Both the position numbers and the translations under genes were made by a program. The notes under the pieces are model-generated. The model was not told the DNA's origin. It saw nothing but the letters and a program-made list of their open reading frames with translations, and searched no databases. From NCBI RefSeq assembly GCF_001953865.1, contig NZ_MQUQ01000005.1:709256-773255 (forward strand): a DNA stretch of 64,000 nucleotides, in the 5' to 3' direction. Shown piece after piece: positions 1 to 10,424 of the stretch. This stretch comes from Amycolatopsis coloradensis (GTDB taxonomy: Bacteria; Actinomycetota; Actinomycetes; Mycobacteriales; Pseudonocardiaceae). Position 1 is the first letter of the stretch, and every line of letters begins with the position of its first letter.

Positions 1-464
1 TGAAGGCGTACGCGGCCTTCGCGTCCTTCAAGGCGGGTACGAACCTCAAGGCGTGGATGTACCGCATCCTCACGAACACCTACATCAACGGCTATCGCAA
101 GCGTCAGCGCCAGCCGGTGCAGCAGCCCACCGAGGAGATCACCGACTGGCAGATCGCCAAGGCGGAGAGTCACACCTCCAGCGGGCTGCGCTCGGCCGAG
201 GTCGAGGCGATGGACAACCTGCCCGACGCCGACGTCAAGGAAGCGCTGCAGAAGCTGCCGGAAGAGTTCCGTCTCGCGGTCTACCTCGCCGATGTCGAAG
301 GTTTCGCGTACAAGGAGATCGCCGAGATCATGGAAACGCCCATCGGCACCGTGATGTCCCGGCTGCACCGCGGTCGCGCCCAGCTCCGTGACCTGCTCGC
401 CGACGTCGCCCGTGAGCGGGGCTTCATCCGCGCGGAAAAACAGCAGGAGGTGGCGGGGCGATGA
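1..464 (+). CDS. sigR: ECF-type RNA polymerase sigma factor SigR/SigH, 5' truncated by window edge
   Basis: The reading frame is already open at base 3 ([18 protein letters not shown]...), so the gene begins before the window. What remains is the end of region 2 ([16 protein letters not shown]) and region 4. Region 4 runs from about '[48 protein letters not shown]', here given in two parts: the helix before the turn ([16 protein letters not shown]) and the promoter -35-binding helix-turn-helix ([19 protein letters not shown]). This is the SigR/SigH subgroup that drives the thiol-oxidative and heat stress response. It overlaps the following anti-sigma gene by 4 bases (ATGA), typical of sigR-rsrA coupling. 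The subgroup call rests on the C-terminus and the neighbour. Confidence 0.93.
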   Translation, partial: KAYAAFASFKAGTNLKAWMYRILTNTYINGYRKRQRQPVQQPTEEITDWQIAKAESHTSSGLRSAEVEAMDNLPDADVKEALQKLPEEFRLAVYLADVEGFAYKEIAEIMETPIGTVMSRLHRGRAQLRDLLADVARERGFIRAEKQQEVAGR

Positions 465-784
465 CCGACGACTACTGCAGCGGCGCGGACGACAAGGTCA
501 AATGCGAGGAAGCGCTCGCCGACATCTACCTGCTCTTGGACAGGGAATGCAGCGCGGAACGCGACGCGGCCCTGCGCAAGCACATCGAGGACTGCCCGCC
601 ATGCCTCGAGGAATACGGCATCGACGAGCACATCAAGCAGCTGCTCGCCCGCAAATGCGGTGGCGATCACGCGCCGGACGACCTCAAGTCCCGGCTGCGG
701 GCCTCGATCCGCCAGACCGTGCAGACCAAGGGCGCGATCACCATCGAGCGCACCGAGGTCAAGATCGAGCAGACCTTCGAATAA
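461..784 (+). CDS. rsrA: Anti-sigma factor RsrA/RshA (zinc-binding, redox-sensitive)
   Basis: This 107-residue protein carries the zinc anti-sigma (ZAS) motif H41-x3-C45-x2-C48, with further cysteines at 6, 15, 30 and 66. In this family reduced, zinc-bound protein holds the sigma factor inactive. Disulfide formation releases zinc and frees sigma. It starts in the ATGA overlap with the upstream sigma gene, which implies translational coupling and a fixed partner. A perfect palindromic terminator follows the stop by about 10 bases. The C-terminal tail ([14 protein letters not shown]) is acidic and unremarkable. Assignment is firm from motif, size and position. Confidence 0.95.
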   Translation: MTDDYCSGADDKVKCEEALADIYLLLDRECSAERDAALRKHIEDCPPCLEEYGIDEHIKQLLARKCGGDHAPDDLKSRLRASIRQTVQTKGAITIERTEVKIEQTFE

Positions 785-794
785 CCCGGCTCGA

Positions 795-840
795 ACACAC
801 GGAGGCCCCCGTACCGATCGGTACGGGGGCCTCCGTGTGT
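795..840. terminator. Bidirectional terminator between convergent rsrA and bL37 genes
   Basis: A perfect 46-base palindrome, 23 bases per arm, built on ACACACGGAGGCCCCCGTAC and its complement. It lies between the rsrA stop and the convergent small ribosomal protein gene, so it can end transcription from both sides. Confidence 0.85.
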
Positions 841-851
841 CTGATCGATGA

Positions 852-926
852 TCAGGAGTTGGGCTTCTTGCCGTGGTTCGCGCCGTTCTTCTTACGGTCG
901 CGACGCTTGCGGGCGCGCTTCGACAT
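852..926 (-). CDS. Ribosomal protein bL37 (24 residues)
   Basis: A 24-residue, very basic protein, beginning MSKRARKRRDRKKNG and ending in NHGKKPNS. It matches what I recall of the short actinobacterial large-subunit protein bL37 (mycobacterial form begins MAKRGRKKRDRK and ends in NHGKRPNA). It is too short for usual ORF cut-offs and often missed. The ATG has AAGGAG about 5 bases upstream on the minus strand (CAAGGAGTGAAACATG). It sits between rsrA and pdtaS, as its counterpart does in mycobacteria. It shares the upstream intergenic region with the divergent pdtaS gene. Confidence 0.9.
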   Translation of the reverse strand: MSKRARKRRDRKKNGANHGKKPNS

Positions 927-1032
927 GTTTCACTCCTTGTCCAGGTGGCCCTCGCGGGGTGATACGACACCGCTGGGCCAGGGTCAACCTCTCCAGTGTG
1001 TCATGCGGCCCTCACCCTGCTTGGATGGGGAC

Positions 1033-2556
1033 GTGTCCACCCTTTCCGATCTGCTCGCGGAGAACACCGGCATGTCCGGCGAGGCCGCGGATCATCTCCA
1101 GACCGTGGTCGCCGAATGGCAGCTGCTGGCCGACCTGTCCTTCGCCGATTTCCTGCTCTGGGTCGCCGTCTCGGAAGAGCTTCAGCCCGACGGCGGCGAC
1201 TACGTCTGCGTCGCGCACGCACGCCCGACGACGGCGCCGACGGCCCATCCGGAGGACGTCGTCGGCTCCCGGTTCACCGTGGACGAGCACCCGCAGCTGG
1301 CCAAGGCGAGCCGCGAGGTGCGGGTCTGCCGCGAAGAGGACCCGCATTGGTACCGCGACCTGCCGATGCGCCGCGAGGCCATCCCGGTGGTGTTCAGCGG
1401 CACGGTGATCGCCGTCCTCAGCCGCGAGACCAACCTGGCGGCCTCCCGGGTGCCGAGCCCGCTCGAGATCGCCTACCTCGGCAGCGCCGGTGACCTGTGC
1501 CAGATGATCGTCGACGGCACCTTCCCCAGCCCGGGGAACCAGACGGACACGCACACCAGCCCGCGGGTCGGCGACGGCCTGATCCGCCTCGACCCGACCG
1601 GCACCGTGGTCTTCGCCAGCCCGAACGGGTTGTCGGCCTACCACCGGATGGGGCACGAGTCCGATCTCGTCGGGCAGCGTCTCGCGCCGCTGACCAGGTC
1701 GCTCATCCGTGACCCGTTCGACGCGACCGAGGTGTCGCACCGGATCATCGAGGCACTCGACGGCAAGCCCAGCAGCCGTACGGAGGCGGATTCCCGCCGC
1801 GGCGCCGTCGTGCTGTTCCGTGCGCTGCCGCTGCGCCCGGCTGGGCAGGCAGCGGGCGCGCTGGTGCTGGTACGCGATGTCACCGAGGTGAAGCGCCGTG
1901 ACCGCGCCCTCCTTTCGAAGGACGCGACCATCCGCGAGATCCACCATCGGGTGAAGAACAACCTGCAGACCGTCGCGGCGCTGCTGCGCCTCCAGTCGCG
2001 CCGCACCTCCAGCGAGGAGGCGCGGCTGGCGCTCGGTGAGTCCGTGCGCCGGGTGTCGTCGATCGCGATGGTGCACGAGGCGCTGTCCATCTCGGTGGAC
2101 GAGCGGGTCGATCTCGACAAGCTGCTCGACAACGTCCTCCCGATGGTCGGCGAGGTCGCGACGGCCGAGTCGCAGGTCGGGCTTTCTCGCAAGGGCTCGT
2201 TCGGCGTCGTCGTCGCCGAGATCGCGACGCCGTTGGTGATGGTGCTGGCCGAACTGGTCCAGAACGCCATCGAACACGCGTTCCCCGGCGGACGGCCGGG
2301 CAAGGTCGAACTCGAGGTGGAACGGTCGGCCCGCTGGCTCGACGTCGTCATCCGCGACAACGGGCGCGGACTGCCCTCGGGCTTTTCCCTGGAACGCAGT
2401 GACGGTCTCGGGTTGCAGATCGTGCGGACGCTGGTGGAGTCGGAATTGCGCGGCTCGCTGTCCCTTCGCGGACTGCGCGGGGAGCCCGACGAATCCGGCG
2501 GCCGTCGGATGGGAACCGAAGCGGCGCTGCGGATCCCGCTGTCACGACGTCTCTAA
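1033..2556 (+). CDS. pdtaS: Two-component sensor histidine kinase PdtaS
   Basis: 507 residues from a GTG start giving VSTLSDLLAENTGMSGEAAD, which lines up with the remembered start of mycobacterial PdtaS. Order of domains: N-terminal GAF-like sensor, a PAS domain (about 170-280, with GDGLIRLDPTGTVVFASPNG), then an HWE/HisKA_2-type dimerisation helix with the phospho-acceptor motif REIHHRVKNNLQTVAALLRL, and an HATPase_c domain (ELVQNAIEHAF as N box, DNGRGLP as G1 box). PdtaS is cytosolic and no membrane segment is seen, as expected. Its partner PdtaR, an RNA-binding ANTAR response regulator, is not in the window. The in-frame extension upstream of 1033 runs through unrelated sequence and was not used. 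Confidence 0.95.
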   Translation: MSTLSDLLAENTGMSGEAADHLQTVVAEWQLLADLSFADFLLWVAVSEELQPDGGDYVCVAHARPTTAPTAHPEDVVGSRFTVDEHPQLAKASREVRVCREEDPHWYRDLPMRREAIPVVFSGTVIAVLSRETNLAASRVPSPLEIAYLGSAGDLCQMIVDGTFPSPGNQTDTHTSPRVGDGLIRLDPTGTVVFASPNGLSAYHRMGHESDLVGQRLAPLTRSLIRDPFDATEVSHRIIEALDGKPSSRTEADSRRGAVVLFRALPLRPAGQAAGALVLVRDVTEVKRRDRALLSKDATIREIHHRVKNNLQTVAALLRLQSRRTSSEEARLALGESVRRVSSIAMVHEALSISVDERVDLDKLLDNVLPMVGEVATAESQVGLSRKGSFGVVVAEIATPLVMVLAELVQNAIEHAFPGGRPGKVELEVERSARWLDVVIRDNGRGLPSGFSLERSDGLGLQIVRTLVESELRGSLSLRGLRGEPDESGGRRMGTEAALRIPLSRRL

Positions 2557-2596
2557 TGGACTGTCCCGTGTGGACTGTCCATCCCGGACACGTTTT

Positions 2597-2632
2597 AGGG
2601 CCGGCGCCTGAAGAGAAGATGGCGCCGGCCCT
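2597..2632 (+). terminator. Rho-independent-type terminator after pdtaS
   Basis: Two perfect 12-base arms, AGGGCCGGCGCC and GGCGCCGGCCCT, around a 12-base loop, starting about 40 bases after the pdtaS stop. No clear T-run follows, as is common in high-GC actinobacteria. Confidence 0.75.
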
Positions 2633-2843
2633 GTAACGGTTCCGCGGGAGGACTTGGACAAGTCCGGTGAAGCCCTACCCCCGTGGGGGTGTGTCGGCCT
2701 CGCTTGTTAAGCTCAACTCGGGTACGTATCACCTCACGACACGGAGGCGCAAAGCCACCGCACCGCGGGATTGCCCGAAGCTTGGGTGTTACCTGCTTCT
2801 TTGGATATGCGCTGTTTTGTGAAGCTGCTGAGTCTTGAAAGAC

Positions 2844-3098
2844 TCAGGCGGAGGTACGCGTGCCGATGTGCGTACGACGGCGCTTCAGGGCCCGTCGCTC
2901 ATCCTCGCTCATCCCGCCCCACACGCCTGCGTCCTGCCCGCTGGCCAAAGCCCAAGCCAAGCAGTCGGAAGCGACGGTGCAACGGTGGCACACGGATTTC
3001 GCCTGAGTTACCTGCGACAGAGCAGGACCGCTGGTTCCCACCGGGAAGAACAGCTCGGGGTCCTCGTCTCGGCAGGCCGCGTCATGGCGCCAGTCCAT
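2844..3098 (-). CDS. whiB1: Transcriptional regulator WhiB1 ([4Fe-4S], NO-sensing)
   Basis: 84 residues starting MDWRHDAACRDEDPELFFPV. The four cluster ligands are C9, C37, C40 and C46, followed by the turn motif GVWGGMSEDERRALKRR that defines the family, and a basic tail for DNA contact. Mycobacterial WhiB1 is an essential iron-sulfur protein that binds SigA and changes DNA binding on reaction with nitric oxide. The start at 3098 is chosen because AAGGAG precedes it by 9 bases and the length then equals that of known WhiB1. An in-frame extension to 3185 runs into promoter sequence. Gene order next to pdtaS is conserved with mycobacteria. Confidence 0.95.
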   Translation of the reverse strand: MDWRHDAACRDEDPELFFPVGTSGPALSQVTQAKSVCHRCTVASDCLAWALASGQDAGVWGGMSEDERRALKRRRTHIGTRTSA

Positions 3099-3170
3099 GT
3101 TTCTGAGCTCCTTCATAACGGCGCGGTACTCCGCGCCATAGTCGTCATGGCGGTCGTTTTTTTGGGTGCT

Positions 3171-3186
3171 TGTGAATGCTTTCACG
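3171..3186. promoter_or_regulatory. CRP/FNR-family operator upstream of whiB1
   Basis: TGTGAATGCTTTCACG fits the CRP consensus TGTGA-N6-TCACA with one mismatch at the last base. It is centred about 80 bases upstream of the whiB1 start. Mycobacterial whiB1 is known to be controlled by the cAMP receptor protein, so position and sequence agree with established regulation. The regulator itself is not in the window. Confidence 0.7.
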
Positions 3187-3371
3187 AAGCACCCGTTTCG
3201 ACAAGGGTTTTCTGAAGATCGGTGAGTCAGCTCACCCGGCCGAGCGACGTGTCTGACCTGCGGTTTCGTTCCGAAACAGTCTCCCCGGGGGAAGGCCGAT
3301 GCGGTGAGCGGAGGTTCTGCGTCGATGAGCGGCAGGTTGCACTTTGCCGCAGGCGATCAGCGGTCCGGTGC

Positions 3372-4298
3372 TCAGACGGTCACTGTCAGTGCACGCGGAA
3401 CGCTGAAGAACTCCACTCGCTTCCGCTGGCCGACGAGGTCGCCGTCCACCTGGAAGTTTACCGGTTCAGCAGCGTCGATGCGGATCATCGGGAGGTCATC
3501 GTGACGAAGGAGACGTCGTCCGCGTTGGTCGCTCTTCGTGAGCAATGCCTGCCGTACATGCTTGAACACGGTGGGCAATCGCAGACCGCTCAACGCGAAC
3601 AGGCCCAATCCGGTGTCGAACGAGCTGCCCGGATTGAGATGGACGGGACGCTCACCGAGGTAACTCCACGGATCGGTGTTGGACACGAAAGCGGTCAGCA
3701 CTTCGGTGGGCTCTTCACCCGGGATCCGGACGGTGAGGGGCGGGCGGCCGAGCGGAGGCCGCAGATGTGACGCCACCGCTGCCCTCAGGTAGAGCCCCGC
3801 GGTGGTCTGCTTGCCCCGTCGCTTGGCCACGCGGCCGACGACGTCGGCGTCCCAGCCCATACCCGCGTTGAAGGTGAACCAATGGCCGTCGGCGAGCCCG
3901 AGGCCGACTTGGCGGCTCCGGTCGTTCTCGATGGCGTTGAGAAGCTGATGCGTCGCTTCCACCGGGTCGTGCGCGATCCCCAGGGCGCGGGCGAAGACGT
4001 TCGCCGAGCCGCCCGGCACGACCCCGAGCATGGGGACGTCGCCGATTTCGGCGGGAACGCCGTCGGCGTCCGCGAGCAGACCGTTGACCACTTCGTTGAC
4101 CGTGCCGTCGCCGCCGTGGGCGACCACCAGGTCGATCCCGTCGCGGGCGGCGGACCGCGCCACGGCCATCGCGTGGCCGCGGTAGTCGGTCTCCACCACG
4201 TCGAGCTTGACCTGGCTGGCCAGCGCGTGCGCCAGCACGTCACGGCCACCGGCGGTGGTCGAGGTGGCCTGGGGGTTCACGACGAGGATGGCACGCAC
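3372..4298 (-). CDS. Diacylglycerol/lipid kinase family protein
   Basis: 308 residues with the DAGK catalytic-domain signature: an N-terminal VVNPQAT strand-turn, the nucleotide-binding motif G62-G63-D64-G65-T66 in HGGDGTVNEVVNG, and VVPGGSANVFARALG. The C-terminal half (VNFQVDGDLVGQRKRVEFF) matches the NAD-kinase/DAGK second domain. The family phosphorylates diacylglycerol or related lipids with ATP at the inner face of the membrane. In actinobacteria exact substrates are often unknown. The gene is monocistronic, tail-to-tail with nothing obvious. Function at family level only. Confidence 0.85.
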   Translation of the reverse strand: MRAILVVNPQATSTTAGGRDVLAHALASQVKLDVVETDYRGHAMAVARSAARDGIDLVVAHGGDGTVNEVVNGLLADADGVPAEIGDVPMLGVVPGGSANVFARALGIAHDPVEATHQLLNAIENDRSRQVGLGLADGHWFTFNAGMGWDADVVGRVAKRRGKQTTAGLYLRAAVASHLRPPLGRPPLTVRIPGEEPTEVLTAFVSNTDPWSYLGERPVHLNPGSSFDTGLGLFALSGLRLPTVFKHVRQALLTKSDQRGRRLLRHDDLPMIRIDAAEPVNFQVDGDLVGQRKRVEFFSVPRALTVTV

Positions 4299-4610
4299 TA
4301 CCGCAGGGTAGGTGACGCCGGCCCGAAGAGGGGAGCGTCAGGTGACGCGAAGCTCAATGCCCGTGCGTCCTCGAAGCAGCACCGTATGACCCCTGTGGCG
4401 GGCGTTCCTCCTCATCGTGCTGCTGTTCCGCCGCTCGTCGTGACAAGTGCACCCGGGCCGACCGCCCGCTCATCGACGACGCCTCCAATTCTTCTCACCC
4501 GGCGGCCTGGGGAAACCGGCCGACCGGGTGGCATACGATCGAAAGTGCTCACGTACGGTGACCCGCCCTGGTGGAGCGCCGTGTCCGGAAGCCTGGAAGG
4601 CTGTTTCGCC
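4299..4610. other. Intergenic region between divergent DAGK and membrane-protein genes
   Basis: This 312-base stretch separates two divergent genes. It should hold both promoters. I see no convincing small gene, hairpin or repeat in it. Frames that stay open here lack coding character and a ribosome binding site. Confidence 0.5.
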
Positions 4611-5084
4611 GTGTCCATCGCCGACAAACTCTCGCCCGCGCCCCGTGAAGTCCGCCTCGCCGGGGCCGTCACCGCGCTGCCGGGGCTCGCCCTGATCGTG
4701 TTCGCGATCCTGCTCTTGATCAACGGACAGGCCGGACCGCGGAACCTCCTCGCCGAGGTCGCCTACTACCTCGTCCTCGCCGCCGGAACGCTGGCTTGCG
4801 CGGCCGGACTGGTGCTGGGGAAGACCTGGGCGAGGTCGCCCGGCGTGGTCGTCGCGCTGATCCTGGTCGGGGTCGGCTGGTACGGCGCGGGCCCGTCCGG
4901 GCAGCCGGCGTGGGGGGTGCCGCTGGGGCTGATCGGCGTCGCCGTCGTCGTGCTGCTGTTCCGCCGCCCGTCGCGTGCGTGGGCACTGGGGCTGCGGGAA
5001 GGCGAGACCGAGGAAGAGGCCGCCGAACGCGACGGCGCCGCGGGTCGCGCGGCCCGTCGAGAACGTGAGGAACGGGACTCCTGA
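4611..5084 (+). CDS. Small integral membrane protein, four predicted transmembrane helices
   Basis: 157 residues with four hydrophobic segments (around VTALPGLALIVFAILLL, LAEVAYYLVLAAGTLACAAG, GVVVALILVGVGWYG and GLIGVAVVVLLF) and a charged cytoplasmic tail rich in E and R. No enzymatic motif is visible and I do not recognise the family. The GTG at 4611 (VSIADKLSPAPREV) has GGAAGG about 12 bases upstream. An alternative GTG at 4581 would add 10 residues and has a GGTGGAG closer by. The choice between them is not certain. The frame is open far upstream, but that part lacks coding character. Confidence 0.65.
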   Translation: MSIADKLSPAPREVRLAGAVTALPGLALIVFAILLLINGQAGPRNLLAEVAYYLVLAAGTLACAAGLVLGKTWARSPGVVVALILVGVGWYGAGPSGQPAWGVPLGLIGVAVVVLLFRRPSRAWALGLREGETEEEAAERDGAAGRAARREREERDS

Positions 5085-5208
5085 CCGGACCCCGCCCCTC
5101 CGTCACCCTCGACGGACAGGCCGCGCCTGGCTGTCAGATCCCAGCCGCGGAGCCCGGCAAAGTCATAGCCGCAGGTTGGCGTCGGTTCTGGCGTCGGGAC
5201 GACCTGGC

Positions 5209-5265
5209 GTGTCGCGAAAGCCACTTCCGGGACGTCTGGTGTCCCGAAAGTGGCTTTCGCGACAC
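5209..5265. repeat. 57-bp intergenic palindrome, copy 1 (second copy at 58208)
   Basis: Begins GTGTCGCGAAAGCCACTT and ends in the complementary AAGTGGCTTTCGCGACAC. It differs from the element at 58208-58264 at only 3 of 57 positions. Each arm contains a smaller palindrome (CGAAAG-CCA-CTTTCG in the second copy). It lies between the membrane protein gene and the convergent GNAT gene and probably also ends transcription. Confidence 0.85.
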
Positions 5266-5344
5266 GAGCATCGTCGCCGTGCGGGTCAGATGCTGCCCTG
5301 CTGTCCATCTGAGCGGGGGACGTGTGCACCCTCAACGGTGGCTG

Positions 5345-5827
5345 TTAAACCTGGGCCGCGAGAGCCTTCAGGGGTTCGTCCGTGAGCCGGTCGACGGTCC
5401 ACTCGTCCATCGGCACCGCGCCGAGCGACTTGTAGAAGCCCTGAGCCGGGTTCCAGTTCAGCACCGACCACTCAAGACGGGCGTAACCGCGCTCGACGCA
5501 GACCGCCGCCAGGGTGGCCAGGAGCGCCTTGCCGAGGCCGGAGCCGCGCTGCTCGGGGCGGACGTAGAGGTCTTCGAGATAGATGCCGTGCACGCCGCGC
5601 CAGGTGGAGAAGTTGAGGAACCAGAGCGCGTAACCCACGATCTCGCCGTCGACCTCGGCGACGTGCCCGAACAGTGCCGGTGCCTCGCCGAACAGCGCGG
5701 TGCGCAGCTGCCCGGGAGTGAGGTGGCATTCGTCGCGAGCGCGTTCGAACTCGGCGAGGTCGTACACGAGCTGGACGACGGCGTCGACGTCTTCCTCACG
5801 GATGCGGCGGATTCGCTTGTCGGCCAC
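5345..5827 (-). CDS. GNAT family N-acetyltransferase (spermidine/spermine acetyltransferase-like)
   Basis: 160 residues with a GTG start. The acetyl-CoA-binding motif A is clear (LYVRPEQRGSGLGKALLATL), followed by motif B (RLEWSVLNWNPAQGFYKSLG). The arrangement, with FEDLYV-like 'IYLEDLYVRPEQRG' and 'WNPAQGFYKSLGA', resembles the SSAT-type GNAT group that acetylates polyamines or small amines. The true substrate cannot be read from sequence. It begins 2 bases after the stop of the upstream histidine phosphatase gene, so the two are probably one transcript. Confidence 0.85.
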   Translation of the reverse strand: MADKRIRRIREEDVDAVVQLVYDLAEFERARDECHLTPGQLRTALFGEAPALFGHVAEVDGEIVGYALWFLNFSTWRGVHGIYLEDLYVRPEQRGSGLGKALLATLAAVCVERGYARLEWSVLNWNPAQGFYKSLGAVPMDEWTVDRLTDEPLKALAAQV

Positions 5828-5829
5828 GA

Positions 5830-6423
5830 TCAGTCCTCCGCGGTGGGGAGCAGGTTGAGGTGCTCGATCTGGGGCTCGCCGCGCTCGTCGCCGAGCACCG
5901 CGACGCCGGCCGGGTCGAGTCCGAAGTGGACGCCCGCCGTCGACGGCAGCCCGATCCAGCGCGCGACCAGGACGCGGCTGAAGTGCCCGTGGCCGACCAG
6001 GATCACGTCACCCTCGCCGAGCGGCTCCCGGACCCGTTCGATCAGCTTGTCCGCGCGGGCGTTGACGTCCTCCGCGCTTTCGCCGCCGGGGATCGGGTGC
6101 GACCAGACCGTCCATCCGGGAACCGTCTCGCGGATGACCGGCGTGGTGACGCCTTCGTAGTCGCCGTAGTCCCATTCGGCCAGCTCTTCGATGACTTCGT
6201 CGACGCGCAGTCCCGCCAGCTCGGCCGTCCGGAGCGCGCGGGTGCGGGGGCTGGAAAGGACGAGCGCGGGATTGCCGCCGAGCACCGCGCGCAGGGTGCC
6301 GCCCGCCGCGCGGGCCTGCCCTTCGCCCGCGGGGGTGAGCGGGATGTCGGTGCGCCCGGTGTGCCGTCCGTTGACGGACCACTCGGTCTGACCATGCCGG
6401 AGAAGGAAGAGCCGATGTGCCAC
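5830..6423 (-). CDS. Histidine phosphatase (phosphoglycerate mutase-like)
   Basis: 197 residues from a GTG start (VAHRLFLLRHGQTEW). The RHG catalytic motif lies at the N-terminus (LLRHGQTEWSVNGRHTG) and the second catalytic histidine in ILVGHGHFSRVL. A conserved SSPRTRALRTAEL completes the family pattern. Members remove phosphate from small molecules such as sugar or nucleotide phosphates, and the specific substrate is not evident. An upstream in-frame extension would overlap the divergent promoter of the next gene, so the GTG at 6423 is preferred. It leads a two-gene unit with the GNAT gene. Confidence 0.88.
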   Translation of the reverse strand: MAHRLFLLRHGQTEWSVNGRHTGRTDIPLTPAGEGQARAAGGTLRAVLGGNPALVLSSPRTRALRTAELAGLRVDEVIEELAEWDYGDYEGVTTPVIRETVPGWTVWSHPIPGGESAEDVNARADKLIERVREPLGEGDVILVGHGHFSRVLVARWIGLPSTAGVHFGLDPAGVAVLGDERGEPQIEHLNLLPTAED

Positions 6424-6486
6424 GGTTGCGAATATAGCCTGCGGTCCGGTTATGCTACTGGCGAGTAACATGATGAGGAGACCGTG

Positions 6487-6957
6487 ATGGCGCAGAACCC
6501 GACGTACGCGATGTGGAACCGGCTGGCCGGGAAGCCGGTCGGCAAACAGCTGTTCTCGGCGGCGATGTGCCTGCGTGTGCCGTACTTCCGGACGGTGCTC
6601 CCGTCGGTGCGCGAACTGCGTCCCGGCCGGTGTGAGGTGACGTCCCCGAAGTGGTGGGGTGTTTACAACCACATCAAGACTTTCCACGCGATCGCTGCCT
6701 GCAACCTTGCCGAGATCGCCATGGGGATGCTCGCCGAGGCGACCGTCCCGACGACGCATCGCTGGCTGCCCAAGGGGATGACGGTCGCCTACGTGGCGAA
6801 GGCCGAGACCGGCCTGCGGGCCGTCGCCGAACTCCCGGAATCGCCGGAATTCGGCGACGAGGGCTTCGAGCTCCCGGTGCCGGTGACGATCACGGACGCG
6901 AACGGGAAGCCCGTCGTGACCGCGACCATCACCGTCTGGGTGACCAAGAAGAAGTGA
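6487..6957 (+). CDS. DUF4442 hotdog-fold protein (PaaI thioesterase-like)
   Basis: 156 residues of the DUF4442 family, recognisable from LRPGRCEVTSPKWWGVYNHIKTFHAIAACNLAEIAMGM, quoted here as motif segments: 'WWGVYNHIKTFHAIA' and 'NLAEIAMGML'. The fold is that of acyl-CoA thioesterases, and hydrolysis of an acyl-CoA or related thioester is a reasonable inference, not shown. The ATG at 6487 has GAGGAG 6 bases upstream. GTG at 6484 directly before it would be too close. It is divergent from the histidine phosphatase and ends at a palindromic repeat. Confidence 0.78.
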   Translation: MAQNPTYAMWNRLAGKPVGKQLFSAAMCLRVPYFRTVLPSVRELRPGRCEVTSPKWWGVYNHIKTFHAIAACNLAEIAMGMLAEATVPTTHRWLPKGMTVAYVAKAETGLRAVAELPESPEFGDEGFELPVPVTITDANGKPVVTATITVWVTKKK

Positions 6958-6973
6958 GGTGCCCGCCTCTCCT

Positions 6974-7037
6974 CGCGTTTCGTCCTCTGGTTGCGGTCCT
7001 TGCGCGTGCAACTACCGCAACCAGAGGACGAAACGCG
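6974..7037. repeat. 64-bp intergenic palindrome, family B copy 1 (second copy at 17534)
   Basis: Arms CGCGTTTCGTCCTCTGGTTG and its complement flank a short centre (GTCCTTGCGCGTGCAACT). The same layout with CGTCCTCTAGTTGCGGTAG recurs at 17534-17606. Both copies sit exactly at the junction of two convergent genes, which fits a bidirectional terminator. Confidence 0.85.
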
Positions 7038-7043
7038 GCGGAG

Positions 7044-7721
7044 TCAGAGGGGTTTGAACTGGACGTAGGTCACCTGCTTGAAGGTGTTCGCCCCGCTCGG
7101 TGACGGTAGTCCGAGCAAGTGGTCGGCTACTTGCGCCAAGTGTCCGCAGCCTGTGGCGCGCGGTAGCGCGAGCTGGGTGTCGACGACGCCGAACTTCACC
7201 GTCGTAGGGTTCTGCGAGATGACCTCGAAGGGTACGGCGGGATCGTCCTTGACCACGGAGTGCAGTGGCGCGTCGAGGGTGCCGACCGTGCATCCCTTGG
7301 GCAGCAAGGGATGCCGCAGGACCGCGTAGAGGTCCAGTTCGCCGCGACGTTCGTCGTCCGACAGAAAGTCCGAGTAGCCGCCGTACTTTAGCTGCATGGC
7401 CGCGCCGAAAGTGCCGCGGATCCGGGCGGGAGCGTGCCGCAGTTCGCCGAACACCTGCGCGTACTTCCTGTCCACTTTGCCTTCGGAGAACGTCAGCCGC
7501 AGTTCCCCGAGCGGGATCTCGCGGTCGCCGATGGTCAGGACTCCCTGGGAGACAAAAGCTTCGCACCGCCAGGTTCCCGGGTCGGCGTTGGCGGGCGGGG
7601 CCGGGCATGCGGAGAAGTCGAAGTCGGGCAAGGGGGACGGCACGGCGGAGGCGTGGCCGGGCAGGACGACGAGGGCGGCGGCGGACAGCGCGGCCGCGGC
7701 CGCGGCGAGAAGGCGTCTCAT
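7044..7721 (-). CDS. Secreted protein of unknown function
   Basis: 225 residues with a typical Sec signal peptide: basic MRR, a hydrophobic alanine/leucine core to about residue 22, and a likely cleavage after GHASA (about residue 26). The mature part has an even number of cysteines (CPAPPANADPGTWRC, GCTVG and GCGHL), suggesting disulfides outside the cell. I do not recognise the family. The conserved-looking core 'GELRLTFSEGKVDRKYAQVFG' is split here: GELRLTFSEG followed by KVDRKYAQVFG. The stop lies 7 bases from palindrome family B, converging on the DUF4442 gene. Confidence 0.75.
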   Translation of the reverse strand: MRRLLAAAAAALSAAALVVLPGHASAVPSPLPDFDFSACPAPPANADPGTWRCEAFVSQGVLTIGDREIPLGELRLTFSEGKVDRKYAQVFGELRHAPARIRGTFGAAMQLKYGGYSDFLSDDERRGELDLYAVLRHPLLPKGCTVGTLDAPLHSVVKDDPAVPFEVISQNPTTVKFGVVDTQLALPRATGCGHLAQVADHLLGLPSPSGANTFKQVTYVQFKPL

Positions 7722-7829
7722 GACCGGAAAGACTGGCCCGTGCCGGTCTGGCTCACATCGGGGAAGTCCCCCAAGGGATCCCGGAAATCGCCACGTTCGA
7801 GTGAAAATAAACGGCGTTTACCCTGCTGA

Positions 7830-10099
<2,270 letters not shown>

Positions 10100-10424
10100 A
10101 CCTCAATGCTAGCCAGCCGTTCTCAAGCCGGACGGACGTCTTGCTATACCTCTCTTGAGCTGCGGAAAGCCGGTTCGGTTTGTGACATGAACCGCACCAG
10201 AGGGGCACACTGGTCCGTACGCCTGTCACAATGATCCGACCGCTGCGTCCGCGGCCGTCGCCACACCCACGGCACCGATGGCCGATTGGACGCTTCGCCG
10301 ACAGGCCGGCGCTACCGCGCTGGGCTGCCGTGTCGGAGGACGAGTTACCCCGGATGGCAGGGCCATGCCCTTTCCGGCCTGCCCATCCACCAGTTCCCCC
10401 GCTCGCAGTCCCAGGAGAATTCCA
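10100..10424. other. Intergenic region upstream of malic enzyme
   Basis: This 325-base stretch lies between divergent genes. It contains an imperfect inverted repeat GGTTCGGTTTGTGACATGAACC-like sequence near 10170-10195, split here as GGTTCGG and TGAACC arms. No small gene is convincing. A long 5' untranslated region for malic enzyme is possible because its clear ribosome binding site lies only at the 3' end of the region. Confidence 0.45.

Noticed and set aside
388..1032. N-terminal extension of PdtaS to base 388
   Set aside because: The frame overlaps sigR, rsrA, the terminator and bL37. The GTG at 1033 gives the expected PdtaS N-terminus.
3882..4610. N-terminal extension of the small membrane protein
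   Set aside because: It runs antisense to the lipid kinase and has no coding character. The start near 4611 fits the hydrophobic protein.
5458..5799. Serine-rich minus-strand frame overlapping the GNAT gene
   Set aside because: Frame-shifted shadow of the GNAT gene, rich in Ser/Arg from GC-rich codons.
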